Shown: positions 7,029 to 17,350 of the stretch, piece after piece
How positions within the stretch are numbered: the stretch's first letter is position 1
Layout: the number at the start of each line of letters is the position of its first letter
Origin: Sphingobacterium gobiense
Lineage (GTDB): Bacteria; Bacteroidota; Bacteroidia; Sphingobacteriales; Sphingobacteriaceae
Reading direction: 5' to 3'
NCBI RefSeq assembly: GCF_002980575.1
Contig: NZ_PVBS01000003.1
Location: forward strand, 186,001 to 250,000
DNA length: 64,000 bases
Program-made: the position numbers and the translations under genes
The notes under the pieces: generated by a model
Database searches by the model: none
What the model was told of the DNA's origin: nothing
The model's input: only the letters and a program-made list of their open reading frames with translations

Positions 7029-7454
7029 ATGAAAACGACATTAAAAACTATCGCAGCGGCATTGATCATGGTAACATCCCTAAGCTCCTTTGCTTCGACG
7101 AAGGCCAACCCTTTGAAAGACGTTGAATCAAATATGGTGATAGGTACCTATCTGGAAGCTGTTACCGTGGGTAGCATCGACCTAAACAAATTCCTTTTCG
7201 CAGACGACTTTGAGTACCGCAATGTGAACAACAACGACCGCGCAGGCAAAAAGGAATATATCAAGTTCCTAAAGGCCAACAAAAATAGGCAATATAACTG
7301 CAAGAGCAACTATGAAATCCTATCGCAGGATGGAAAGGTGTGCATGGCGAAGGCAACGATGGTATTCGATAACTTCACCCGCGTAGACTATATTACCTTG
7401 AACCAAGGCAAAGACGGTTGGAAAGTAAGCAAAGTGGAAACGACCTATCCATAG
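7029..7454 (+). CDS. Secreted NTF2-like (SnoaL/lumazine-binding-like) small protein
   Basis: The protein has 141 residues. A signal peptide (MKTTLKTIAAALIMVTSLSSFAS, cleavage near residue 23) is followed by a single ~115-residue domain. The pattern LEAVTVGSIDLNKFLFADDFEYRN at the front and DYITLNQGKDGWKVSKVETTYP at the end is the usual shape of the NTF2-like proteins common in Sphingobacteria. These are periplasmic proteins of unknown ligand. It is monocistronic, and a strong hairpin terminator follows at 7523-7554. The fold assignment is moderately sure; no catalytic function is claimed. Confidence 0.7.
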   Translation: MKTTLKTIAAALIMVTSLSSFASTKANPLKDVESNMVIGTYLEAVTVGSIDLNKFLFADDFEYRNVNNNDRAGKKEYIKFLKANKNRQYNCKSNYEILSQDGKVCMAKATMVFDNFTRVDYITLNQGKDGWKVSKVETTYP

Positions 7455-7514
7455 GAAACTTTAGATTTTTGTTTCAATAGGGGACATGTCGTGAGATATC
7501 TCCCGATGTTTAGT

Positions 7515-7658
7515 TTAGTTAGCAAAGCCTGCGTCTGCAGGCTTTGATTTTTTTAAGGATTGTTTTCGTTCTTCTATTTCATCAACGGATAAACTTGTGG
7601 CTTGGACGATATCTTCCATAGCCATATCTATCATAAATCTGCCTGTTTTGTCGTCATG
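7515..7658 (-). pseudogene. Possible C-terminal relic of an Rpn/PD-(D/E)XK-type protein
   Basis: Minus-strand frame DDKTGRFMIDMAMEDIV continuing QATSLSVDEIEERKQS. The ATSLSVDEIEE-like tail resembles the end of Rpn-family recombination-promoting nucleases, where a residual helix pair follows a charged repeat. There is no start codon region and an in-frame stop lies just upstream. Offered as a decayed fragment only. Confidence 0.3.
7523..7554 (+). terminator. Rho-independent terminator after the NTF2-like gene
   Basis: The stem CAAAGCCTGC / GCAGGCTTTG with loop GTCT is followed by a run of seven T. Perfect 10-bp stem, 69 bp after the stop codon. Confidence 0.9.
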
Positions 7659-7740
7659 TTAGACTCAGACTTAACACGGACTCAGCAAGGAGAGAATACG
7701 GATTCATCTGCTCTCGGTATCGAAGCATGAGTGAATCATA

Positions 7741-10125
7741 TTACTCGTCCCTCAAGCTATCTACTGGATTAGCTTTTGCTGCCCGGACAGTTTGAACGCT
7801 GATCGTTACCAACGTAATCAATAAGCCGATAAAGCCCGCAAGGGCAAACATCCACCATTGCAATGCTATCCGGTAAACGAAATCGTCCAACCATCTACTC
7901 ATCAGATACCAACCCACGGGCATGGCGAAAAGAAACGCCAGGCAAACCCATCTGACGAAATCTTTTGATAATAAAAGCGTAATACCAGCGATACTCGCGC
8001 CTAATACTTTCCGGATACCTATTTCTTTGGTGCGTTTAACAACCATAATCGATAATAACCCTAGAAAACCTAAAGAACTTATGATAATAGAAATAGCGGC
8101 AGCTATCCATATCAGTTTTTCCAATAAGGCTTCTTTTTGGTATAGACTGCCAATCTGATCGTCATAAAATTTATAATCAAAAAGCTCGTTTGGATACCAT
8201 TTTTTCCATTCTTGTTCCAAATCATCGAGTAATTGATCCGGACGATTCCCAAGATATTTTATCGCTATGTTTTTAATACGTACCCTATTATATCCGATAA
8301 CGGTAGGCGATATACCTTCTTTTAAAGAATTGGTGTTGAAATCGCGAACCACACCGACAATTTTTCCCTGGTATTTATCATTCAAACCGCCGGCATGTAA
8401 ATCTTTTCCGATGATCTCGTGATAATTTTGGTAGCCTAGGTTTTTGGCCATCTTTTCGTTTATCAAAAACTCGGGATGCTGTTCATTGTCTTTGAAATTA
8501 TGCCCGGCCAACAATTGTATGCCGAATGTTTTGATGTAGCAGGAATCCCCAATGGCATAGCGCGGTGCCCAGGTTTCCCATTCTGCCCTGCCATCAAACT
8601 TGAACGTCCCTCCCCAAACTTTATCGTTTGATGGTGGGTTATCACAAAACGTAAAAGCCTGAATGTCACTACGACGTCGGAGAAAGGCACTCATCTTTTC
8701 GGTATCGTCCTGCATTTCGTTCTTTAACGGAAAGACAAGCACGGTTTCCCTATCAAAACCCATATCGGTGTTTTTGAGATAACGGACCTGACTAACAATA
8801 ACAATGGTAGAGGCGATTAATGTTAAAGCAAGAACATTTTGAAATACGATCAATGTTTTTCGTCCTAGTCCCCAGTAGCCCACGACCTGTTTCTTTAATG
8901 CAGCCTGAATCTGCGTTTTATGGAGAAAAAATGCGGGAAAGATGCTTGTTATCACACAGATGGAAAGCCAGGCGGCAAAGGAAATAAAGAATAATTTGGA
9001 TACCGATAATATCTGTAACGGTTCGTTGGCGAACAGATAATGGTTGCTCCAGTCAATGGCTAACCATAGAAATAGCCAGGCCAATAACCAAGCAAAGAAG
9101 GAAATCAGTAACGACTCTATCAGAAACTGGAGGAATAATTGTCGTTTTGAACTTCCCAGCACCTTTCGGATTCCCATTTCTGTACTTCTGTAGAGCTGCT
9201 GGGCGGAAACCATATTCGTATAGTTGATACCTGCCATAAATAGGATGCCTATGGCGATCACGGTCAGTATCCCTAAAAGGGAAAATTGCGTAGCCTTTCC
9301 ATAATCCATATCGAAATGGAAAGCTGTCAAAGGAAGCAGTTTATACGTATAATATTCCAGCACATCTTTATGCCAATGCTTTGCTATCAGTTCTCGGATA
9401 CCCGCTTCTACCCTCGTTTTGTCCTCGGCTTGACGTAAGGTCAAAAGGATATTGTTGGTTGAATTGGTATTCCCCCAATTATGAAAGAAACCATCATCTT
9501 GAGGGATTTGTCGAAGTTCGCTCGCGGAGGCGAGTGAAAAATATATCTCGGACCGAAAATCGGAGTTCTTCCGACTATCGTCGATAATGCCTACCACTGT
9601 TACAGGGAATTTACTTTCTACCCAAATCGTTTGTCCCATAGCTTCCTCGTTACCGAAAAAGCTTTTTGCCATGGATTTTGTTAAAGCTACCGTTCCGGGC
9701 TCGTCCAACTGTTCGGGACTTCCTGCTAACCATGGAAAAGCCATGATTTCAAAATAATCAGAAGAGGTGAAGCTGGCTTTACCGTTTGTTTTTCTAAGTT
9801 CCTTGCCTATTTTTAACGTAAAATCCTGCTTGTCCATGTATAGTGCCGCTTTTTCTACTTGGGGTAATTCTTGTCGGATAGCGTTGTACATTGCATAAGA
9901 ACCACCCTTACTATGCTCGGTCTGGTCGAGGTGCAAGTCTTGCACTATGATAAAGGTGCGTTCGGCATTAAGGTGAAATCGATCAAAACCCAGCTGGTAA
10001 CTATTGAACGTATAAATAAATAGACAAACAGCTATAGCCAAACCGAGACCCACTACATTTATCGTGAAATGAAACCGATATTTCGCGATTTGACGGAGAG
10101 CCGTTTTAATATATATCGTGATCAT
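7741..10125 (-). CDS. FtsX/MacB-like ABC permease 7 (last of seven in the operon)
   Basis: The protein has 794 residues with the fused layout of the family: one N-terminal membrane segment (~20-40), a periplasmic MacB-PCD-like domain, three membrane segments near 285-425, a second periplasmic domain, and three more segments near 670-790. The coupling motifs next to the membrane are TEMGIRKVLGSS (first half) and TKEIGIRKVLGAS (second half). The C-terminus is AKANPVDSLRDE. It starts 37 bp after the stop of the preceding permease and ends the operon; no clear terminator follows. It carries no ATPase domain and presumably uses the ATPase encoded at 24590-25267. Confidence 0.88.
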   Translation of the reverse strand: MITIYIKTALRQIAKYRFHFTINVVGLGLAIAVCLFIYTFNSYQLGFDRFHLNAERTFIIVQDLHLDQTEHSKGGSYAMYNAIRQELPQVEKAALYMDKQDFTLKIGKELRKTNGKASFTSSDYFEIMAFPWLAGSPEQLDEPGTVALTKSMAKSFFGNEEAMGQTIWVESKFPVTVVGIIDDSRKNSDFRSEIYFSLASASELRQIPQDDGFFHNWGNTNSTNNILLTLRQAEDKTRVEAGIRELIAKHWHKDVLEYYTYKLLPLTAFHFDMDYGKATQFSLLGILTVIAIGILFMAGINYTNMVSAQQLYRSTEMGIRKVLGSSKRQLFLQFLIESLLISFFAWLLAWLFLWLAIDWSNHYLFANEPLQILSVSKLFFISFAAWLSICVITSIFPAFFLHKTQIQAALKKQVVGYWGLGRKTLIVFQNVLALTLIASTIVIVSQVRYLKNTDMGFDRETVLVFPLKNEMQDDTEKMSAFLRRRSDIQAFTFCDNPPSNDKVWGGTFKFDGRAEWETWAPRYAIGDSCYIKTFGIQLLAGHNFKDNEQHPEFLINEKMAKNLGYQNYHEIIGKDLHAGGLNDKYQGKIVGVVRDFNTNSLKEGISPTVIGYNRVRIKNIAIKYLGNRPDQLLDDLEQEWKKWYPNELFDYKFYDDQIGSLYQKEALLEKLIWIAAAISIIISSLGFLGLLSIMVVKRTKEIGIRKVLGASIAGITLLLSKDFVRWVCLAFLFAMPVGWYLMSRWLDDFVYRIALQWWMFALAGFIGLLITLVTISVQTVRAAKANPVDSLRDE

Positions 10126-10162
10126 TTTCCTAGTTTTATTCTTTTATAAAAAACGGGAAGGA

Positions 10163-12571
10163 TTACTCATCCCTCAAGCTATCTACTGGATTAGCGCGAG
10201 CAGCCTGTATGGCTTTGAAGCTGATCGTGAGCAGTGCTGTAACAATAGTCGCAAGGCCGGCCAATGCCAACATCCACCATTGCAAATCGATGTGATAGGC
10301 GAAATTCTGGAGCCAACTTTTCATTATCCACCAGGAGAGCGGTGCAGCCAGCAGGAAAGCAAGCATCACCAATTTTACGAAGTCTTTTGAAAGCAGCAAC
10401 ACAATACTCGAAACCGAAGAGCCCAATACCTTACGGATGCCAATTTCTTTTATCCGTCTGTTTATCGTTAATAACGCCAACGCAAAAAGACCCAAACAAG
10501 ATATGGCAATCGCAATAAGCGCCGCGCTGATGACGATACGGGAGAAGCGTTGTTCATTTCGGTAGAGGTTTTGCGTATTCTCATCTAGGTAAGAGGGAGA
10601 TACATTTGCTTTGGGATTTATCTTTTTCCAGCTATCTTCTACCTCTTGAATGGTTGCAGCAAGGTTATCCGTGTTTACCCGTACAAAAATATAGGCAATC
10701 GAGAATATATTGGGATTTATGGACAGTGTTAAGGGGTTAACTTTGTTTCGCAAATCTTGAAAATTAAAATCATCGATGACGCCTATTACCTGCGGGTTTC
10801 CGTCTATCTCGATATTTTTCCCTAGGGCATTCGTTACGCCACCTAATTGTTCCGCCATCTGTTTATTGATTAATACCGCGGCTGTGTCTGTTGAAAAAGC
10901 ACGGTCGAAATCCCGTCCGGCTACTAATTTGATACCTAACGTCTTCAAATAATCGTAGTCTACACGCATAAAGTTGGTATACACTTGTCTTCCCTCGTAG
11001 TCAAAGCCGAAACGGCTCGTGGTGACACTGCCATCCCGTCCCCGGCCTATATTAACATCCGATGCGCTGACGCCCCTAACCCAGGGCTGTGCCGCTAGCT
11101 CGAAACGCATCTGTGAAAGTGCACGCTCGGCGTCTATACCGTTGCCGATAGGAATACTGATAACTTCCGATTTATTGAAACCTAGCGGACGGTTGCTCAG
11201 AAAATTTAGTTGGGAACTCACTACGATGGTGGCGACAATCAGCACGATAGCGATAGAAAATTGTAAAATGGTTAGGCTATTACGCAGTAATCCACTTTTT
11301 ATACTGGCAGTACCTTTTAATGTTTGTATAATGTTGATGCGGGCAATGCGCAAAGCCGGATACCCGCCTGCAACCAGTGTCACCACGCAAAATACCGATA
11401 AAAAAATGGTAAGATTGGCCGATGTAAACAATTGCAGTATCGTCAGCTTGTAATTCATGTGGGCATTGTATTCTTTGAGAATGACCCATGCGAAACCTAA
11501 GCCGATAGCCAAGGCGATAAGACAGAGTAAAAAAGATTCTGTCCACAACTGACTAACGAGTTGCCGTGTCGAGCCACCTAGTGTTTTGCGGGTGCCGATT
11601 TCTTTGTTGCGTGCGAGCGAATTCGCTAAAGAAAGGTTGATAAAGTTAGAACAGGCGATAAAAAGTATAAGCCCTGCAATAAGAAGTAGTATCCATGGAA
11701 ACAAGGGTGAGCCACCATTGCCCAGCCCCAGGTCGTTGAGATGATAGCGATCCAGTGGCAACAAATGCAACGAGATATAATCTCCGTTTTCATCCGCTAC
11801 AGCGCCGTCTCGTTTTAACATATCGCTGCTATTCTTGTAGTGTAGCTGCATGAAAGGACGGCTAGTGGCGGTAAATGCAGCGTCATCTATTTTAGAGGAA
11901 CTTAATTTAACGAATACGGCATGGTCTTCATGCTCCCAGTCGTCAATTTGGGCTACATAATTCGGTTTTTGTTCGAACCGCAGCAGGGTATTGAACGTCA
12001 GACTAGAGTTAGACGGAGGTGTCTCTACCACCGCAGAGACTGTTTTGGATTCCCACTCACCGTTGACATAGACCTCTACGTCTTTTCCGACCACATCGGT
12101 ATTGTTGAACAGGTTGTTTGCCATAACCGCATCCAGCACGATGTTGTCCAAGCCTTCCAGCGCCTGCTGGTCGCCTGCTAATATCGGAAAACTGAAGATG
12201 GAGAGAAAGTCTGCGTCGACAAATTTGTTATTCGACTCAAATAGCCTATCGCCCTGACGCAACACGATGCCTGCATTGTAATAACGGCTAATCCGTTCGA
12301 TATCGGGCAGCGCTGTTTTCAGCATCGGCGCAAATGGGGTAGATACTGTCGAACTATACCGCAGACCACTTTCGGGTTGCGTTTTAAAATAAACTAGACC
12401 GATACGCTCCTTTTCTTCATGAAAATCATCGAACGACAGTTCGAACATAGCTGTGAGATAGAGCAATGTAGCCGTAGCGATGGCAAAGGCCAATCCAAAA
12501 ATATGGATTCCGCTTAATAGTTTGCTCTTGCTGATATTCCGCCAAGCGATTTTTATATGGTTCTTGATCAT
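10163..12571 (-). CDS. FtsX/MacB-like ABC permease 6
   Basis: The protein has 802 residues with two FtsX units. It starts MIKNHIKIAWRNISKSKLLS. The first coupling motif is unusual, NKEIGTRKTLGGS, with Thr in place of the normal Val or Ile; the second is regular, IKEIGIRKVLGSS. It ends ARANPVDSLRDE. An 11-bp gap separates it from the upstream permease. The family exports lipids, peptides or drugs, or passes mechanical force to periplasmic partners; the substrate here is unknown. Confidence 0.87.
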   Translation of the reverse strand: MIKNHIKIAWRNISKSKLLSGIHIFGLAFAIATATLLYLTAMFELSFDDFHEEKERIGLVYFKTQPESGLRYSSTVSTPFAPMLKTALPDIERISRYYNAGIVLRQGDRLFESNNKFVDADFLSIFSFPILAGDQQALEGLDNIVLDAVMANNLFNNTDVVGKDVEVYVNGEWESKTVSAVVETPPSNSSLTFNTLLRFEQKPNYVAQIDDWEHEDHAVFVKLSSSKIDDAAFTATSRPFMQLHYKNSSDMLKRDGAVADENGDYISLHLLPLDRYHLNDLGLGNGGSPLFPWILLLIAGLILFIACSNFINLSLANSLARNKEIGTRKTLGGSTRQLVSQLWTESFLLCLIALAIGLGFAWVILKEYNAHMNYKLTILQLFTSANLTIFLSVFCVVTLVAGGYPALRIARINIIQTLKGTASIKSGLLRNSLTILQFSIAIVLIVATIVVSSQLNFLSNRPLGFNKSEVISIPIGNGIDAERALSQMRFELAAQPWVRGVSASDVNIGRGRDGSVTTSRFGFDYEGRQVYTNFMRVDYDYLKTLGIKLVAGRDFDRAFSTDTAAVLINKQMAEQLGGVTNALGKNIEIDGNPQVIGVIDDFNFQDLRNKVNPLTLSINPNIFSIAYIFVRVNTDNLAATIQEVEDSWKKINPKANVSPSYLDENTQNLYRNEQRFSRIVISAALIAIAISCLGLFALALLTINRRIKEIGIRKVLGSSVSSIVLLLSKDFVKLVMLAFLLAAPLSWWIMKSWLQNFAYHIDLQWWMLALAGLATIVTALLTISFKAIQAARANPVDSLRDE

Positions 12572-12582
12572 GATTTTAGGTT

Positions 12583-14943
12583 TTACTCATTCCTTAAACT
12601 ATCTACTGGATTAGTGCGTGCAGCCTGTATGGCTTGTGTACTGACAGTGAACAGTGCTATAACAACCGCTATTCCGCCCCCAAGAGCTAATATCCACCAC
12701 TGCATATCAATGCGATAAGTATAATCTTCCAACCAATTATTCATCGCCCACCAAGCAATAGGAGAGGCGAGTAGCAAGGAAATGATTACCAATTTGACAA
12801 AATCCCCGGACAGCATGGTACTGATGCCGGTTACGGAAGCGCCCAACACTTTACGGATACCGATTTCCTTCATGCGTGTTTCTGCAATATAGGAAGCCAG
12901 CCCGAATAGCCCCAAGCAAGAAATGAAAATTGCCAGTAGGGAGAACACAAGAGCTAAAGTTCCCATTTGCTTCTGTTTATGGAATTTTTGGGTATACTGC
13001 TCATCAACAAATCTATAACTAAACGGATAGGCAGGATTAAATTTCTTGATGGTTTTTTCAATACCTTGCAGATTTTGTGCCATGGAAAGCTGGCGATTGG
13101 TACGCACAACAATATTTAACAAGTAGCGTTTCGAAGGATAAACCAATAGCGGTTTGATATCTTCATAAGGTGATCCGATAATATGATCTTTTATAACACC
13201 TGCGATAGTGTAGGTTTCGTCTCCCCATTTCAGATATTTACCGACTGGGTTTTCAAGTTCCATGCGCTTGATAGCCGTTTCGTTAAGCAGGACAGAGGCG
13301 CTGTCCGCAGGTAAGCGGGCATAATCAATATCACGTCCTTCAAGTAGGGTAAGCCCTAATGTTTCTACGAAATCACTTTCTACACGTGCGAGCGCAAAGG
13401 AGCTATTGCTCTCTTGTTCCGGCGTAGCTCCTTCCCAGGAAAACCTTCCGGCATCAGATGCATAATCTCCGGTGATAGTCCATCCCGTGCGTGTCACATT
13501 GCTTGCCAGCTGGTTCCGTAGTAGTTCTGCTTTAATAGCTTCGTAATTTTTGTCCATTTCACCTTCTGTAGGTATTTCTATTAATTGCGATGCATTGTAT
13601 CCCATTTGCCGTTCTCCTGCGAAGTCGATTTGTAACCGAATGACCAAAGTGGCAACAATTAGAAAGACCGCAATGGCGAATTGCATGACCACCAACCCCT
13701 CACGGAGATTGAGTAAATGCTGTGGTTTGCGGACAACTCCTTTTAAGGTTTTTATGGGTTGGAATGCAGAAAGTACAAAAGCAGGATAAACGCCTGCAAG
13801 AAATCCCGTGATAAGAATAAAAGCAAGTCCCGTTCCCCAGATCATCGGATTAGTCCACGCTACTACCAATGGTTTATCCAAGAGGGTGTTAAAAAGAGGT
13901 AAAAAGAAAATTGTTAAAACGATAGCAATTATGCCTGCAAGAAAAGCTAATAGAATAGATTCAAACAAAAACTGGCTGACTAATGTTTTCTTTCTTGCAC
14001 CTACTACTTTGCGTACACCCACCTCCTTACTCCGTTTTTGGCTCCGCGCCGTGCTGAGGTTCATAAAGTTGATACAAGCAATCAGCAGGATTAACAAGCC
14101 AATGCCGCCAACTAAACGAACCTGTTCAATCTTTCCACCCACAGCTACGCCGTTCTCAAAGCGGGAATACAAATGCATCTTTGACATTGGATAGAGAAAT
14201 ATAGACATCCATTTTTTCTCTGGCGCATTTGCTTGCAATAAAGACTGTATCTTTTTGTTGAAATCCTTCACATCAGTGCCATCTCGAAGAGAGACAAAAG
14301 TGTAGTACGTGCTCGTATTCCAGTCATTACCATATAGCTTTTCCTTGATAAGCGGAATCAGATAGGTAAAGTCAAAATCAGTATAGCTGGGCAAATCCTC
14401 AATGATTCCGCTAACTTTATAGGGTTCATCTATGCCCATAATCACGATTTTATCCATGGGATTTTCATTACCGAACAGTTTCTTTGCAAGGCTTTCCGTG
14501 AGGACAATATTATTTGGCTCGTCCAACATTTGGCCGACTGTTCCCTGTACGACCGGGAAATCGAAAATATTTAGGAAATCAGGATCTACTTCATTACCTT
14601 TCGATTTGATACGCTGTTCTCCGTATGTGAATAGATCGTCACTGGACCAATACATACGGGCAGCATGTTCCACTTCAGGATACCCTGTCTTGAGTGCCTT
14701 TGCCGGCGCCCCCATGGTAATGTCGTGTACACGTATCTCGTTGTCTTTATCTGTACGGTTCCAAAGCTTATAAATATTCTCCTTGTTACTATAAAAATTG
14801 TCATACAAGAATTGGTTCTGTACCCATAAGGCGATCAACAGCACGGCTGCCATACCGATAGCCAGTCCGATGATATTGATAGTAGAAAAGCCTTTATTTT
14901 TCAAAAGGCTACGCCAAGCGATTTTTATATGGTTCTTGATCAT
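12583..14943 (-). CDS. FtsX/MacB-like ABC permease 5
   Basis: The protein has 786 residues and starts MIKNHIKIAWRSLLKNKGFS. First coupling motif SKEVGVRKVVGARKKTLVSQF, second MKEIGIRKVLGAS. It ends ARTNPVDSLRNE. By eye it is closest to permease 2 (19779-22160): both carry a VVGA.KKTL.QFL.ES segment and a similar NFMNLSTA/NFVNLSTA helix, which suggests a duplication within the operon. The gap to the next gene on either side is 11 bp. Confidence 0.87.
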   Translation of the reverse strand: MIKNHIKIAWRSLLKNKGFSTINIIGLAIGMAAVLLIALWVQNQFLYDNFYSNKENIYKLWNRTDKDNEIRVHDITMGAPAKALKTGYPEVEHAARMYWSSDDLFTYGEQRIKSKGNEVDPDFLNIFDFPVVQGTVGQMLDEPNNIVLTESLAKKLFGNENPMDKIVIMGIDEPYKVSGIIEDLPSYTDFDFTYLIPLIKEKLYGNDWNTSTYYTFVSLRDGTDVKDFNKKIQSLLQANAPEKKWMSIFLYPMSKMHLYSRFENGVAVGGKIEQVRLVGGIGLLILLIACINFMNLSTARSQKRSKEVGVRKVVGARKKTLVSQFLFESILLAFLAGIIAIVLTIFFLPLFNTLLDKPLVVAWTNPMIWGTGLAFILITGFLAGVYPAFVLSAFQPIKTLKGVVRKPQHLLNLREGLVVMQFAIAVFLIVATLVIRLQIDFAGERQMGYNASQLIEIPTEGEMDKNYEAIKAELLRNQLASNVTRTGWTITGDYASDAGRFSWEGATPEQESNSSFALARVESDFVETLGLTLLEGRDIDYARLPADSASVLLNETAIKRMELENPVGKYLKWGDETYTIAGVIKDHIIGSPYEDIKPLLVYPSKRYLLNIVVRTNRQLSMAQNLQGIEKTIKKFNPAYPFSYRFVDEQYTQKFHKQKQMGTLALVFSLLAIFISCLGLFGLASYIAETRMKEIGIRKVLGASVTGISTMLSGDFVKLVIISLLLASPIAWWAMNNWLEDYTYRIDMQWWILALGGGIAVVIALFTVSTQAIQAARTNPVDSLRNE

Positions 14944-14954
14944 GATCTTAATTT

Positions 14955-17339
14955 TTACTCATCACGTAAACTATCAACTGGATTAGTGCGGGCTGCTTTC
15001 CATGCTTGGTAGCTTGTCGTTAACATTGCGGTTAACGTAGCTATTCCAGCAGCTAATATCAAGATATTCCAATGGATGTCTATTCTGTAAGCAAAGGATG
15101 CCAGCCAAGTTTTTCCGGCATACCATGAAAAAGGCAGGGCAATAGACATGGCGATCGCCACCAAGACTAAGAAATTTTTAGATAATAGATAGAAAATGCT
15201 AAACGAGGAAGAGCCTAATATTTTTCGGATACCGATTTCTTTGGCACGTCGTTCGGCAACATATGATGATAGGCCATATAAGCCGAGGCAGGAAACAAAA
15301 ATAGCCAGTAAAGCAAAAAAATTAAACAAGTTGCTTAAGCGTTGTTCCCCAAGATAGAGCTCCTCCAGATCCCGATCTACAAAGCCATAAGAGAACGGGA
15401 AATTCGGATTTAACTGTGTGTTAATTTTCCTCAGCGCTTTAAGTGTAGCTTCCAATTGGTTTGTTGGCGCTTTGATAACAACCATCCCTCCCCAATCATT
15501 GTATTTTAGGACAATGGGCTCAATAATCTGACTAGCGGGTTTAAAATTGAAATCTTTCACTACCCCGATAATCATTCCTTTTTTATCCCAAAGCGTAAAG
15601 GGTTTACCGATGGCTTGTTGAGGTGATAAGCCCATATGGCTTACCAAGGTTTTGTTAACTATATAATTGCTTGAATCGTTACCAAATTGAGGAGAGAAGC
15701 TGCGACCGGCTATCAATTGCATGTCAAAAACATCTAGAAAATGTTCATCGACATCCATGGTTGGTAGGATAAGGGACGAGTTAGGGTCTTTTCCGTCAAA
15801 ATAATAATCTATAGTGCCACTACGCAGATTGGTAGGCACATCGTCCGTCACGGAGAAGTTAGCTGTTAGCGGATTATCACGTAGTGCGTTCCTATAGGCT
15901 TGTTGCTGTCCCCAGATATCGCCCACCATCGGTACGTACACCAGTCCCGATTTATCAAAACCGAGATTTCTGTTTTTAAGGTAATTCAGCTGCTGATAAG
16001 CTAATAGGGTGCCTACTAATAGCATGATGGAAACAACAAACTGTATAACAACAAGTGTATTGCGGAATACTAAATTTCCAGTTCCCGAACCAGCGAATAT
16101 ACCCTTAAGGACTTTTATAGGTATAAAACTTGACAAATATATTGCCGGATAGATACCGGCTACAAATCCCATAAATGTCGCAATGCCTAGCGCGGAAAGG
16201 AAAAACGTAAGATTGAAAAAAGCAGCGCCAAAGGTGGTATTCGCTAGGTTGTTAAATAGGGGGAGCGAAATCCATACCATGCCGATAGCCAAGGCAAAGG
16301 AAAAATAGGCAATCATTAACGCTTCGCCCAAGAACTGAAAAATGAGTTGCAGACGGTTCGCCCCGATGACTTTACGTAAGCCGACTTCTTTGGCGCGTCG
16401 TGTAGAACGAGCAGTTGCTAAATTCATGAAATTAATACAAGCTACGACAAGTATGAAAATAGCGACAAAGAACAGCGTGTTAACATATTGATAATTGCCC
16501 CGTCCAGCTAATTCCACCTGCAAGTTTTGGGAATGAAGATGGATATCTTTTAAGGGCTGTAATTGATAGGTTGTTTTAAGCAAAGTACCTTCTACATGCT
16601 CGCGATAGATTTCGTTGATATGCTGTTCCAAAGTATTAAGTTCGGTATTCATGGTGGAATGAAGGGGTTGGAGCCGCAGATAACTGTAATAGATAAAGTG
16701 TCCCCAATCGTCATGAGGATAGAGGAAATGGTCTTTGTTTAGAAAAGTTAGCGGAAGAACATAATCAAATTGCAGATGCGAATTGTTGGGGATATCTTTC
16801 AGCACACCTGTTACCGTGACCTGCTGTGTATGGTCAATCTTTAAGACCTTGCCAATGGGGTTCTCGTCGTTGAAATATTTCCTAGCCATACGGGCTGTAA
16901 TCACAATGCCGTCGGGACGTTGCAGGGCAGAGGCTTTATTGCCGGCAACAAGCGGGAAAGTGAACACATCTAAAAAATTGGTGTCAGCGTAGATAACGGC
17001 TTTTTCTTCATACCGACCATCGTTATATTCGAAATAATGGGTTCGTGGTAAAGTTATACGTACGAAGTCCGCTACCTCAGACATTCTTTCTTTGAGTTCA
17101 GGAGCTAAAGGAGAGGGCGAAACAGCAGCTCTAAAATTTTCCTGGTCTAGTGTTGATGTTACACGGTAGAGTTGATCGATATCAGCGTGGAAACTGTCAT
17201 AGCTGCGTTCGTGCTGTGCCCATGACAATATCAGTATGCTGGCAGCGAGACCGACCGCAAGACCCGCAATGTTCAAAAAAGCAAAAGATCTGTGTCGTAT
17301 TATATTCCGCCAAGCGATTTTTATATAGTTCTTGATCAT
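14955..17339 (-). CDS. FtsX/MacB-like ABC permease 4
   Basis: The protein has 794 residues and starts MIKNYIKIAWRNIIRHRSFA. Coupling motifs are AKEVGLRKVIGANRLQLIFQF and AKEIGIRKILGSS. A periplasmic RERSYDSFH-type motif follows the first membrane segment and the end is ARTNPVDSLRDE. The two-unit, eight-membrane-segment plan is as in its neighbours. It is separated by 11 bp from the genes on both sides, so translation is probably coupled. Confidence 0.87.
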   Translation of the reverse strand: MIKNYIKIAWRNIIRHRSFAFLNIAGLAVGLAASILILSWAQHERSYDSFHADIDQLYRVTSTLDQENFRAAVSPSPLAPELKERMSEVADFVRITLPRTHYFEYNDGRYEEKAVIYADTNFLDVFTFPLVAGNKASALQRPDGIVITARMARKYFNDENPIGKVLKIDHTQQVTVTGVLKDIPNNSHLQFDYVLPLTFLNKDHFLYPHDDWGHFIYYSYLRLQPLHSTMNTELNTLEQHINEIYREHVEGTLLKTTYQLQPLKDIHLHSQNLQVELAGRGNYQYVNTLFFVAIFILVVACINFMNLATARSTRRAKEVGLRKVIGANRLQLIFQFLGEALMIAYFSFALAIGMVWISLPLFNNLANTTFGAAFFNLTFFLSALGIATFMGFVAGIYPAIYLSSFIPIKVLKGIFAGSGTGNLVFRNTLVVIQFVVSIMLLVGTLLAYQQLNYLKNRNLGFDKSGLVYVPMVGDIWGQQQAYRNALRDNPLTANFSVTDDVPTNLRSGTIDYYFDGKDPNSSLILPTMDVDEHFLDVFDMQLIAGRSFSPQFGNDSSNYIVNKTLVSHMGLSPQQAIGKPFTLWDKKGMIIGVVKDFNFKPASQIIEPIVLKYNDWGGMVVIKAPTNQLEATLKALRKINTQLNPNFPFSYGFVDRDLEELYLGEQRLSNLFNFFALLAIFVSCLGLYGLSSYVAERRAKEIGIRKILGSSSFSIFYLLSKNFLVLVAIAMSIALPFSWYAGKTWLASFAYRIDIHWNILILAAGIATLTAMLTTSYQAWKAARTNPVDSLRDE

Positions 17340-17350
17340 GATTTTGATTT